Shown here one piece after another: positions 17,943-25,254 of a stretch of DNA of 39,017 nt. The notes beneath the pieces were generated by a model. That model was given only the letters and a program-made list of their open reading frames with translations. It ran no database searches and was not told the DNA's origin. The position numbers were made by a program, and so were the translations under genes. The stretch is from Treponema sp. (GTDB lineage Bacteria; Spirochaetota; Spirochaetia; Treponematales; Treponemataceae), in assembly GCA_016283615.1 (NCBI GenBank), contig JAEENG010000133.1, positions 1 through 39,017 of the forward strand, given 5' to 3'. Within the stretch, counting starts at the first letter, position 1. Each line of letters opens with the position of its first letter.

Positions 17943-18544
17943 AACGTCCAGCAGACGCCGATACTCGGTTCAACTGCAAAACCCGTGTTGTCGTAAGAGA
18001 CGGTGGTTTTTACGGTGTGTGTTTCTTTGGAAACTTCGAAGGTGCCGCCCAGGGCGCGGACATTTAAGTCTGCGTACATGCCAAAATGTTTTGCAAACCT
18101 GAACTTGGCCAGAACGTCCAGTCCGAGTGTTAAATCAAGATTGTTGGCTTCAAGGTCGAGTGTTGTTCCTGAAACTTTTTCTTCCCAGTTGTAGTTTACG
18201 TAATCGATTCCAATTGTTGTAAAAATAGCAAGATTGAATTTGGGTTGTTTAATTGCTGCGATTCCGAGTCCGAGAAGGATGCTCATGTACTGGCTGTCCC
18301 AGTTTTCAAATAAATCACTTTCTGCAACGCCCAGATCGAGTGTTGTTTTGAGGGCAAAACGGCCCGTGTCCGAAACATGGTAGTAAAAGCCCTGGATTCC
18401 AAATTCGTTCTGTTTTACGTTTTCATAATCTTCAATTTCTACCTTGGTTGATGTGTAATTTAAGCCGAATCCGGCCGAGTTTTCGGCAAAAACTGTAAAT
18501 GTAAAAGCGAGTGTGATAAAAGCGGCTGCGATAATTTTCTTCAT
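17939..18544 (-). CDS. Small outer-membrane beta-barrel protein
   Basis: 201 residues. The start is the ATG at 18544, not the longer upstream frame. It opens a clean signal peptide (MKKIIAAAFITLAFTFTVFA, cleavage probably after AFA... or FAE) and sits 6 bases after GGAG at 18554-18551. The mature chain alternates hydrophobic and polar residues (LGLGIAAI, LAIFTTIGIDYVNYNW, LDLTLGLDVLAKFRF) and ends in VCWTF, the C-terminal aromatic expected of proteins assembled by the Bam machinery. The size fits an 8-stranded barrel. It has its own promoter and terminator, so it is probably a single-gene unit. The specific function is not recognisable. Confidence 0.75.
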   Translation of the reverse strand: MKKIIAAAFITLAFTFTVFAENSAGFGLNYTSTKVEIEDYENVKQNEFGIQGFYYHVSDTGRFALKTTLDLGVAESDLFENWDSQYMSILLGLGIAAIKQPKFNLAIFTTIGIDYVNYNWEEKVSGTTLDLEANNLDLTLGLDVLAKFRFAKHFGMYADLNVRALGGTFEVSKETHTVKTTVSYDNTGFAVEPSIGVCWTF

Positions 18545-18578
18545 CAAAATCTCCACGGCAAAATTCAATACTGATTCA

Positions 18579-18607
18579 ATTATCAACTGCAAAATTCCAG
18601 TTGTCAA
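18579..18607 (-). promoter_or_regulatory. Promoter of the barrel protein gene
   Basis: On the minus strand: a perfect TTGACA (18607-18602), a 17-base spacer and GATAAT (18584-18579), giving a leader of about 28 nt that contains GGAG. A classical strong sigma-70 type promoter. Confidence 0.75.
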
Positions 18608-18654
18608 GGATTGTTTAATTTTCCATTGCTTTTCCGTTCTAACACGTTTTTTAA

Positions 18655-18683
18655 TTGACCAGTTTGGAGTATTCGAGCATAAT
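18655..18683 (+). promoter_or_regulatory. Promoter of the PilZ gene, predicted leaderless start
   Basis: TTGACC (18655-18660), a 17-base spacer, CATAAT (18678-18683). The -10 box ends 6 bases before the ATG at 18690, so transcription should begin at about the start codon. Confidence 0.65.
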
Positions 18684-18689
18684 TTAGGA

Positions 18690-19076
18690 ATGAAAGGCGA
18701 ATTGCGCAAAGATGTGCGCTTTGAAGATTTTGGACGTGTTGAATGTAATGATCTTTGCCCGTTTTCCGGAGTTCTCGATGACATCAGTATTTCCGGCTGC
18801 AAAATTCACTACGACACTCCTGTAAATCTCGACATGGACAAAGATTATGAACTTCGCATCAGGCTTTCCCGCGCAACCCTTGAACCACTGGATTTAGTAT
18901 GTCATCCGCAGTGGCAGAAACAAATGGAAGATTCATCAATTCAAATCGGGTTTTTATTTTTAACTTCCCCTGATACCGTTCGCCTGAATGAATACATCAA
19001 TCACCTTCATGAAGAAGAAAAATCTTCAGAAATAGATTCTGTTTTGCCGGAAGAAGAGCCATGTCAGTTCGTATAG
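18690..19076 (+). CDS. PilZ-domain protein (c-di-GMP receptor)
   Basis: 128 residues. The start is placed at the ATG at 18690 because a longer upstream frame would run back through the promoter and into the divergent barrel gene. The N-terminal motif R-K-D-V-R (residues 6-10) and, about 27 residues on, D-I-S-I-S-G match the RxxxR and D/NxSxxG motifs that bind cyclic di-GMP. The rest forms the PilZ beta-barrel, and the tail is acidic (HEEEKSSEIDSVLPEEE). It is a stand-alone PilZ protein, probably a cytoplasmic adaptor controlling motility or envelope functions. Its last 16 bases overlap the next gene, so the two are co-transcribed. There is no convincing Shine-Dalgarno, consistent with a leaderless mRNA. 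Confidence 0.8.
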   Translation: MKGELRKDVRFEDFGRVECNDLCPFSGVLDDISISGCKIHYDTPVNLDMDKDYELRIRLSRATLEPLDLVCHPQWQKQMEDSSIQIGFLFLTSPDTVRLNEYINHLHEEEKSSEIDSVLPEEEPCQFV

Positions 19077-20119
19077 AAAAACTTTCCGGCCGGGCATTTC
19101 TGGCATTTCCTGAGATGACAGGGCTTTTAACCAGCGAACTGTCTTCCCGTTTTAATTATGGTTCAATTCAACAGGCGGCGACCATAAGCGGTTCTGTATT
19201 TAACAGCGAAAATGCCAGCTGGTACGGAGAACTCTTATTCTGCCCCGATTTTGATTCATCAATTAATACCGGCACTCCTTACTGGGCGCGCACAACACTG
19301 CTGGAACCGTTTCTTCTTCATTTTGAATCTATCGGGGAAGCTGCCCGTGCCTTAAAAGAAATTCAGAGAAACTGGGCGCCTTATCAGTATCAGCTTTTCC
19401 GCCGCGCTTCTTTGATTCAGGAAAAACTTCCGTACATAAACTTAAAGGAAAGGCAGTTCATTAAGGACGGGACCTGTTCAATAAAAATTCCGGACTCAGC
19501 GATGGGCGTTTACACTTTGATTGACGAAAAAACAATCATCGCAAGCGCAAAGACTTCAAACTGCTTTCCGGCCGGCGCGATTCGTTTTGTGGAAGACCAC
19601 GAAAACCCGCCGAGCAGGGCTTATTTAAAAATTCAGGAAGCACTGGTGCAGCACAATCATTATTTTGGAGTTGAACTTCCATCGGCCTCCTCAAAATGTT
19701 TTGAAGCCGGTGCGTGTCCGGGAGGCTGGACATGGGTTTTGCGTGCCCTCGGTGCAGAAGTTTTTGCCGTTGACCGCGCCCCGCTTGCAGACTCTTTGAT
19801 GAATGACAAAATGGTTCACTTTATGGCTCACGACGCCTTTACATTAAAGGTCGAAGAAGTGTGCGCACAGTTGAACTGCGATAAACTTGACTGGGTATTC
19901 AGCGACGTAATCTGCTATCCTGACCGCCTTTTTGAATGGGTCAACATGTGGCTCGAAAGCGGCCGCGTAGAAAACATGATTTGTACGATTAAAATGCAGG
20001 GCGACATTGACTGGGATTTAGTCAAAAAGTTTGCAGACATCCCCGGCAGCCGTGTCGTTCACTTAAACTACAACAAGCACGAACTGACCTGGCTGCACAC
20101 TTCCAGGTCTCAGAGGTAA
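19061..20119 (+). CDS. rlmM: RlmM-like 23S rRNA 2'-O-ribose methyltransferase
   Basis: 352 residues. The C-terminal half is a Rossmann methyltransferase of the RrmJ/FtsJ class, with SAM motif FEAGACPGGWTWVL (residues about 214-227). The K-D-K-E catalytic tetrad is recognisable: K190 (SRAYLKI), D282 (VFSD), K311 (CTIKMQ) and E341 (KHELTWL). The PPSRAYLKIQEAL and ACPGGWT stretches resemble E. coli RlmM, which methylates C2498 of 23S rRNA. The N-terminal half would be the THUMP-like RNA-binding part but is divergent. The gene overlaps pilZ by 16 bases and ends 15 bases before the convergent metA. An uncharacterised RNA target is possible. Confidence 0.75.
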   Translation: MSVRIEKLSGRAFLAFPEMTGLLTSELSSRFNYGSIQQAATISGSVFNSENASWYGELLFCPDFDSSINTGTPYWARTTLLEPFLLHFESIGEAARALKEIQRNWAPYQYQLFRRASLIQEKLPYINLKERQFIKDGTCSIKIPDSAMGVYTLIDEKTIIASAKTSNCFPAGAIRFVEDHENPPSRAYLKIQEALVQHNHYFGVELPSASSKCFEAGACPGGWTWVLRALGAEVFAVDRAPLADSLMNDKMVHFMAHDAFTLKVEEVCAQLNCDKLDWVFSDVICYPDRLFEWVNMWLESGRVENMICTIKMQGDIDWDLVKKFADIPGSRVVHLNYNKHELTWLHTSRSQR

Positions 20120-20134
20120 TTTTTCTGAAAGGCT

Positions 20135-21043
20135 CTATTCAAAATCGTATGGAGTTTCCTGGTAAACGTAATAGTTGAGCCAGTTTGAATAGAACAGATG
20201 CGCGGTGCTTCTCCAGGTGTTTGCCGGATGTTTTGAAGGGTCGTTGTCAGGATAATAGTTTTTGGGAATATCGATTGGAAGTCCCTTGTCCAGATCGCGT
20301 CTGTATTCTTTTGCGAGAGTTTCGGTGTCGTATTCAAGATGGCCGGTCATAAAAATTGAACGGCCGTTTTTTGACTTGCAGAGTGTTACTTCGCCGCTTT
20401 CGTTTTCTGCAAGAATTTCGAGATCCTTTATTTTTTGAATCTGTGCCTTGCTCATCGTTGTGTGACGGCTTGTCGGAACGGGGAATTCATCATCAAAGCC
20501 GCGCAAAAGTGGTTCGAGGGCAAGTGACGTGTGATTCTTGTAAATTCCAAAGGCTTTTTTGTCGAGCGGAAGTTTTTTGATTCCATAATTGTGGTAAAGG
20601 CCCGCATAAGCGCCCCAGCAGATGTACAAAGTTGAATAAACATTTTCTGATGCAAAATCCATGATGTCGCAGAGTTCTGCCCAGTAATCAACGTCTTCAA
20701 AAGGCATCTGTTCAACCGGGGCTCCCGTGATAATCATGCCGTCCCATTTTTTTCTGAAGAGTTCACTCGACGGAATATAAAAGCGCTCGAGATGTTCTCC
20801 CGAAACATGTGTGGATTCATGATTTTCCATGCGCACAAGGCTTATGTCGATTTGCAGAGGGGTATTGCCCAAAAGTCTCAAAAGCTGAGTTTCGGTCGTT
20901 TCCTTGGTAGGCATGAGATTTACGATTGCAATTTTAAGTGGGCGGATATCCTGGGTGTTAGCGCGGTTTTCTGTCATTACGAAGATGTTTTCGTTTTCGA
21001 GAATTGTGCGTGCAGGCAGGTCGCTCTGGATTTTAATCGGCAT
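20135..21043 (-). CDS. metA: Homoserine O-acetyltransferase (MetA family)
   Basis: 302 residues, from the ATG at 21043. A GTG two codons upstream (21049) is also in frame but would precede the predicted transcription start. With the ATG start the numbering equals E. coli MetA: Cys142 (YICWGAYAG), His235 and Glu237 (GHLEYD) form the catalytic set and Lys47 sits in MPTKETTET. The enzyme acylates homoserine in methionine synthesis. Residue 111 is Glu (TGAPVEQ), the residue linked to acetyl-CoA use in MetA family members, whereas succinyl-CoA users have Gly. I therefore call it an acetyltransferase despite its usual succinyltransferase label. It is a single gene, divergent from the hydrolase-fold gene. 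No SAM riboswitch is possible, because there is no leader. Confidence 0.88.
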   Translation of the reverse strand: MPIKIQSDLPARTILENENIFVMTENRANTQDIRPLKIAIVNLMPTKETTETQLLRLLGNTPLQIDISLVRMENHESTHVSGEHLERFYIPSSELFRKKWDGMIITGAPVEQMPFEDVDYWAELCDIMDFASENVYSTLYICWGAYAGLYHNYGIKKLPLDKKAFGIYKNHTSLALEPLLRGFDDEFPVPTSRHTTMSKAQIQKIKDLEILAENESGEVTLCKSKNGRSIFMTGHLEYDTETLAKEYRRDLDKGLPIDIPKNYYPDNDPSKHPANTWRSTAHLFYSNWLNYYVYQETPYDFE

Positions 21044-21049
21044 GCGCAC

Positions 21050-21058
21050 AGTATAGCA
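21050..21058 (-). promoter_or_regulatory. Extended -10 promoter of metA, predicted leaderless
   Basis: TGCTATACT on the minus strand (TGn plus TATACT). Six bases (GTGCGC) separate it from the ATG at 21043. No good -35 box is seen at 16-18 bases, as is usual for extended -10 promoters. Confidence 0.6.
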
Positions 21059-21073
21059 AATTGACTTATTTTT

Positions 21074-21082
21074 TGCTATAAT
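21074..21082 (+). promoter_or_regulatory. Extended -10 promoter of hydrolase-fold gene, predicted leaderless
   Basis: TGCTATAAT: TGn plus a perfect TATAAT ending 6 bases before the ATG at 21089. It is divergent from the metA promoter, with the two extended -10 elements 15 bases apart in a short symmetrical region. Confidence 0.65.
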
Positions 21083-21088
21083 TTTCGT

Positions 21089-22081
21089 ATGTCTACACGT
21101 GGCGAGCGCTCAAACGCGGTTAAAAAATTAAAGAATCTTATTTTTACACCAAAAACAGAAGTTAAGACTTTCCGTCAGAAAATGGACGATACATTTTCTG
21201 ATGTTATGTTACCTAATCGTGTTGAATTCTCCGAGCGCGAATGTGCCGGTGTTTTGTGCGACGTTCTGAGCCCGGAAATTTATAATTCACACAGGCTTGT
21301 GCTTTATATCCACGGGGGTGCCTTTGTGGGCGGTTCGAGAAAGGCATACCGTCCTTTTGTTGCGGCGCTTGCACACGCTGTAAGCTGCCGCGCAGTCCTA
21401 CCGGAATTCCGGCTGGCACCGACTCATCCGTATCCGGCTTCGCTGGACGATATCCAGAATGTATTCAGGACCTTATACACCGAAGAACTTGTTGCCCGTT
21501 CCCTGGACAACAGCGGTGACATTGATAAGGCAAAACCGGAAATCATAATTATGGCTGACGGTTCCGGTGCATCTATCGCAATGGGTCTTGTCCTGAGTTT
21601 GAGGGACAGATTCCGTGCGGCAATTAAAAATGTAATTCTATTTAGTCCATGGCTGGATGTTTCTGCTTCTTCAAAAAATCTTTCGGTTAAAAAAACTCCG
21701 GACGATCTGCTTTCGGGAGAGTGCATCCGCCGTGCCGCAGAACTTTACACCTATCAGGATAACCGCGAAATTCCACTCGTTTCTCCGTTAAAGGCAACTG
21801 AGGAGCAGCTTGATGGATTTCCGCCGGTGTATATTCAAATGGGCGAAAAAGAGCTTTTACTCGACGACGCAAAAAAAATGCAGGAGCTTCTGCAGAAAAG
21901 CGGCTGTCAGTGCGAACTTGATGTGTGGCCAGAAATGATGACAATGTTCCAGCTGGCCGACGAGCATCTTGAAGAAAGTCATCTTGCAATTGAACGCATT
22001 GGTCGTTATCTTACTTTACGTAAAGTAACAGCCCAGGACAGTCAGACAGAAATTCAACTTGAACTGGAACGAAAGGAATAA
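21089..22081 (+). CDS. Alpha/beta-hydrolase-fold protein, catalytic residues apparently lost
   Basis: 330 residues of the HSL-like (alpha/beta hydrolase fold-3) esterase family. The oxyanion motif H-G-G is intact (residues 75-77, [11 protein letters not shown]), as is the [15 protein letters not shown] block. The nucleophile elbow, normally G-D-S-A-G, reads A-D-G-S-G (156-160): the serine position is Gly158 and Ser159 is one residue late. The block normally ending in P-x-M-x-H-x-F reads PEMMTMFQ, so the catalytic His is Thr285. An acidic residue, Glu255 (GEKELLLDD), remains. It may be a pseudoenzyme or use altered chemistry. The cytoplasm is likely (no signal peptide). It is followed 17 bases later by the U32 gene, probably in one transcript. 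No Shine-Dalgarno is present, which fits the leaderless prediction. Confidence 0.75.
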   Translation: MSTRGERSNAVKKLKNLIFTPKTEVKTFRQKMDDTFSDVMLPNRVEFSERECAGVLCDVLSPEIYNSHRLVLYIHGGAFVGGSRKAYRPFVAALAHAVSCRAVLPEFRLAPTHPYPASLDDIQNVFRTLYTEELVARSLDNSGDIDKAKPEIIIMADGSGASIAMGLVLSLRDRFRAAIKNVILFSPWLDVSASSKNLSVKKTPDDLLSGECIRRAAELYTYQDNREIPLVSPLKATEEQLDGFPPVYIQMGEKELLLDDAKKMQELLQKSGCQCELDVWPEMMTMFQLADEHLEESHLAIERIGRYLTLRKVTAQDSQTEIQLELERKE

Positions 22082-22098
22082 TCAAAGAGGAACTATTG

Positions 22099-23595
22099 AT
22101 GGAATTAGTATGCCCAGCCGGTAATATCGAAAAACTTACTTACGCTTACAACTATGGTGCCGATACCGCTTACATCGGTCTTAAAAGATTTTCTCTGCGC
22201 GTTAAGGCAGACAACTTTTACGAAGACGAATACAACCGTGTTATTGAATTAAAAAAGCGCTTTCCGGGAAAACGACTTTTCTGCGCCCTGAATATTGCAT
22301 TCCACAACCAGGATCTCAAACTCTTCATGCAGAATCTTGATTACTTTAAGCAGTATCCGATTGACGCTTTTATCGTTCAGGATCTTGGAATGGTGGATTT
22401 GCTGCAGAAAAACTTTCCGGGCGCCCACCTTCACTTGAGTACACAGGCAAGCTGCATGAACAAAGAAGCCGTAAAAATGTACGGCCGTCTTGGCTTTAAG
22501 CGCGTCGTTCTTGGACGCGAAGTAAGCCTCAACGAAATCCGCGAAATCAAGGACGCAAACCCTGACATGGAACTTGAGTGCTTTGCTCACGGTGCCATGT
22601 GTATAGCATACAGCGGACGCTGCCTGATGAGTGCTTATCTGACAGGACGCAGTGCTCAGAGCGGATTCTGCTCGCACACTTGCAGATGGGACTATAAACT
22701 TGGCACAGAAGTTCAAAAATTGAATCAGACAGGCGGTGTCATTAACGCAGAGACTGCCAAACAGATTGCCGAGTCAGGAATTCTCCGCCTCGAAGAGCAG
22801 AAACGCCCTGGCGAATACTTTCCTGTTTTTGAAGGCGACAACTTTACGGCAATTTTATCAAGCAAAGACCTGTGCATGATTGACCACCTTAAGGACATGA
22901 AGGAAGCAGGTGTTGACGCCTGCAAAATCGAAGGCCGCATGAAGTCAATCTACTACGTTGCAATGGTAACCCGCGCTTACCGGAAGGCTCTGGACGCTCT
23001 TGAAGGAAAAATCTCTGACGAGGAAGCCGCTCCATTTATCAAGAGTCTTGAAGAAGTTGCACACCGCGAAAGCACAACAGGATTCTACTACAGCCGCGCT
23101 CACGCTGATGAAACTACAGTCGGCGCAAGTGACAGCCCTTATATTCTTGCAGGAACTGTTGAAGAAGAAATTGCAGGAAGCAGTTTTGATGAAATTCTTG
23201 CAAACGGAAAGGCACTTGTTGACGCGCACAATGCGGAACTGGCCGCAATGGACCCGCGCGAACGCGCAGCCCGCGAACGTGACCTTGAAGCCCATCCGGA
23301 AAAAGTTCCGCAGGCAATTGAAAAGAAGGACGGCTATAAACTTTACCGTTACAATGCCCTCAATAAAACCGACAGGGGCACTGACCTTGAACTTGTAAGC
23401 CCTGATGTTCTTTCCAGAAAACTTGCCGGAAGCGACTATATTTTTGTTAATTCTAAAAACGGTCTTATCGTTGACTGGGTAAACGCAGATCACGACTGTG
23501 CAATTTACACCAAAGAAGATATTTCGCGTGGAACTCTTGTTCGTGTAAAAGACGAGGAATATATTGAAGGTGTGGTTAGAACAACTGCGCGCTAA
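22099..23595 (+). CDS. U32 peptidase-family protein, probable RNA hydroxylation factor (TrhP/RlhA type)
   Basis: 498 residues. ATG at 22099 is preferred over the in-frame TTG at 22096; AGAGG lies 8 bases upstream. The start MELVCPAGNIEKL and the TIM-barrel block ADTAYIGLKRFSLR are typical of U32. The signature CFAHGAMCIAYSGRCLMSAY continues to GFCSHTC, with Cys161, 168, 175, 191 and 195, some of which should bind an Fe-S cluster. The CKIEGRMKS motif follows. Members once called collagenases are now known to hydroxylate tRNA uridine-34 (TrhP) or 23S rRNA (RlhA); length and layout are closer to TrhP. It follows the hydrolase-fold gene and overlaps the next gene by 32 bases. Which RNA is modified cannot be told from sequence. 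Confidence 0.8.
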   Translation: MELVCPAGNIEKLTYAYNYGADTAYIGLKRFSLRVKADNFYEDEYNRVIELKKRFPGKRLFCALNIAFHNQDLKLFMQNLDYFKQYPIDAFIVQDLGMVDLLQKNFPGAHLHLSTQASCMNKEAVKMYGRLGFKRVVLGREVSLNEIREIKDANPDMELECFAHGAMCIAYSGRCLMSAYLTGRSAQSGFCSHTCRWDYKLGTEVQKLNQTGGVINAETAKQIAESGILRLEEQKRPGEYFPVFEGDNFTAILSSKDLCMIDHLKDMKEAGVDACKIEGRMKSIYYVAMVTRAYRKALDALEGKISDEEAAPFIKSLEEVAHRESTTGFYYSRAHADETTVGASDSPYILAGTVEEEIAGSSFDEILANGKALVDAHNAELAAMDPRERAARERDLEAHPEKVPQAIEKKDGYKLYRYNALNKTDRGTDLELVSPDVLSRKLAGSDYIFVNSKNGLIVDWVNADHDCAIYTKEDISRGTLVRVKDEEYIEGVVRTTAR

Positions 23596-24295
23596 GCGCC
23601 TTGCCGCCGTCTGCATGGTGCTGTTGTGCGGTATGGGCGGCCTTTCAGCAGGTCCGTCTCAGCACATAGATTACACACTTTCTTTTAACGATGACCGCGG
23701 AACGGAAAGTTCTGCGGTAAGTGCCGGTATCGAATACGGAATTGATTTTTCGGACTATACCCGTGCGTTGACCGGCTTTCGTGTGAATGAGTATTCAAAA
23801 GACATCTTTTTTAATTCAATTTTTACACCGCTCAAATTAAAAACCGACATCTGCAAATATGACTTTGCGCTTAGCACAACCTGGCACTACATTGATTATT
23901 CAACTTACACCAGGGAGCACGACATTCTTTTTGAACCGTACTTCTGCTTTAGCGGCCGTCGCAATTTTAGCCTGCAGTCTTCCATCGGGCTGGGAGCCAA
24001 GTTTTCCAGAATCCACGGAATTGACCACTGGCTTAAGGATTTGTATCTGACAACCAAAACTCAGCTCAACTGGAATTTTAATTCAACGGCAAAAATCTAT
24101 TTTGCACTTGCAAACCACAACACTTACCGCTACCTTCTGATGCCTTCTCCAATCTGGACTCTTGGAACGGTTCTGCCGCTTTTTGAATCCATAGATCTGG
24201 GACTTCAATACGAGGCCTTTACATGCGATATGTTCATTACAAAATTCTATCTTGAGGGCCAGACTTTCAGCACCTTTGTGAGGATAAAAATATGA
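23564..24295 (+). CDS. Predicted outer-membrane beta-barrel protein, unknown function
   Basis: 243 residues if TTG at 23564 is used; it follows GAGGA (23553-23557) by 6 bases. A GTG at 23570 is a possible alternative. The N-terminus is a signal peptide (RLAAVCMVLLCGMGGLSAG). The rest alternates polar and aromatic residues in strand-length runs (LSFNDDRGTESSAVSAGIEY, LQSSIGLGAKFSR, TQLNWNFNSTAKIYFALA) and ends in STFVRIKI, as in small porin-like barrels. I recognise no family. The start lies inside the U32 gene and the stop overlaps the next gene by ATGA, so the three genes are translationally coupled. Confidence 0.65.
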   Translation: MKVWLEQLRAKRLAAVCMVLLCGMGGLSAGPSQHIDYTLSFNDDRGTESSAVSAGIEYGIDFSDYTRALTGFRVNEYSKDIFFNSIFTPLKLKTDICKYDFALSTTWHYIDYSTYTREHDILFEPYFCFSGRRNFSLQSSIGLGAKFSRIHGIDHWLKDLYLTTKTQLNWNFNSTAKIYFALANHNTYRYLLMPSPIWTLGTVLPLFESIDLGLQYEAFTCDMFITKFYLEGQTFSTFVRIKI

Positions 24296-25224
24296 AAAAA
24301 TTGAATTTGTATTTTGCCCTCAAAAGAGCGGGATTCCGGGGCGCTTTGATTTGTCTCCTCGTTGTTTTATTGAACTCATGTTCGTTCGGGTGGTATCAGT
24401 TTGCCTTTACCGATGACACTGTAGAAGACCGCGTAAAAACATACGACGCACTGGACAGTTCGGATATTCCGCAGGTGAGCGGAACAGGGACCTACAGTTT
24501 TCTTGTTGTTTCGGACTTGCATTTTGGTTCAGGGAGAAATGACGTGGACCACGATGATTTTTTCGCAAAGTTTACGGAACTTGTTCACAGCGGTGAGACA
24601 GAAAAAATCCCCCGCTTTGTGATAAACCTGGGCGACACTTCCGATGACGGCTCAGCTGAGTATTTTGAGCAGTACAACGAGTGGTGCGAGCGGGTAAAAT
24701 CAATTGCCCTTGCACAGACCGGCGACAGCAGTTTTAAGGTTTACGCCCTGATTGGAAATCACGATTTGTACCACGACGGGCAGAAAAACTTTATAAAACT
24801 TGTCTACCCAAACAAATACGCATGTTACTTTGATTTTGCCTGGGATAATTCAACAGAGGGCTTTGGATTTTACTTTCTGGACAGTGCAAACGGGACCCTT
24901 TCAAACACCCAGTACGAACTTGTCTCGGAAAAAATGAAGTCCGACAGCCGCCCGAAAATTGTTTTGACCCATTATCCGGTTTATGCGGGCGGCCATCCTT
25001 TTATGCTCATGCACAATACCCTTGAGCGCGCAAAGATTCTGTCGCTTTTTGCGGACAATTCCGTAAAGGCAATTTTTGCAGGACACGCCCACCAGCATTT
25101 TTATTATGACTACGGCAGCTTTTTTGAATACGTAATCCAGTCTTACCGCTCAAGCCACGTCTGCCTTCTTGTTACCGTAAACGAAGATGCCGCCTCTGTT
25201 ACAGAACAGCTGATTGAATTCTGA
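24292..25224 (+). CDS. Calcineurin-like metallophosphoesterase lipoprotein
   Basis: 310 residues. A long hydrophobic signal ends in the lipobox LLNSC, with Cys30 as the probable lipidated residue, so the enzyme is exported and membrane-anchored. All metal-binding motifs are present in order: D-x-H (SDLHFG, D75/H77), G-D (NLGDTSDDG, D115), G-N-H-D (156-158), H227 (LTHYP) and G-H-x-H (AGHAHQH, 264-267). It should hydrolyse a phospho-mono- or diester in the periplasm or at the surface; the substrate is unknown. Its ATG overlaps the TGA of the barrel protein gene. The acidic, flexible residues 40-65 look like a tether. It ends 30 bases before the convergent rel gene. Confidence 0.85.
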   Translation: MKKLNLYFALKRAGFRGALICLLVVLLNSCSFGWYQFAFTDDTVEDRVKTYDALDSSDIPQVSGTGTYSFLVVSDLHFGSGRNDVDHDDFFAKFTELVHSGETEKIPRFVINLGDTSDDGSAEYFEQYNEWCERVKSIALAQTGDSSFKVYALIGNHDLYHDGQKNFIKLVYPNKYACYFDFAWDNSTEGFGFYFLDSANGTLSNTQYELVSEKMKSDSRPKIVLTHYPVYAGGHPFMLMHNTLERAKILSLFADNSVKAIFAGHAHQHFYYDYGSFFEYVIQSYRSSHVCLLVTVNEDAASVTEQLIEF

Positions 25225-25254
25225 CAGCAGGCGGAATATCTGCAAATCCGCTGT

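Noticed and set aside
18513..18802. Longer frames for the PilZ gene (from 18513) and for the barrel gene (from 18802)
   Set aside because: The extensions overlap each other on opposite strands, run through both promoters, and lack ribosome sites. The internal starts at 18690 and 18544 give the normal PilZ start and a clean signal peptide.
21061..21082. TTGACT as the -35 box of the hydrolase-fold gene
   Set aside because: It lies only 10 bases from the TATAAT; the extended TGn element explains the promoter better.
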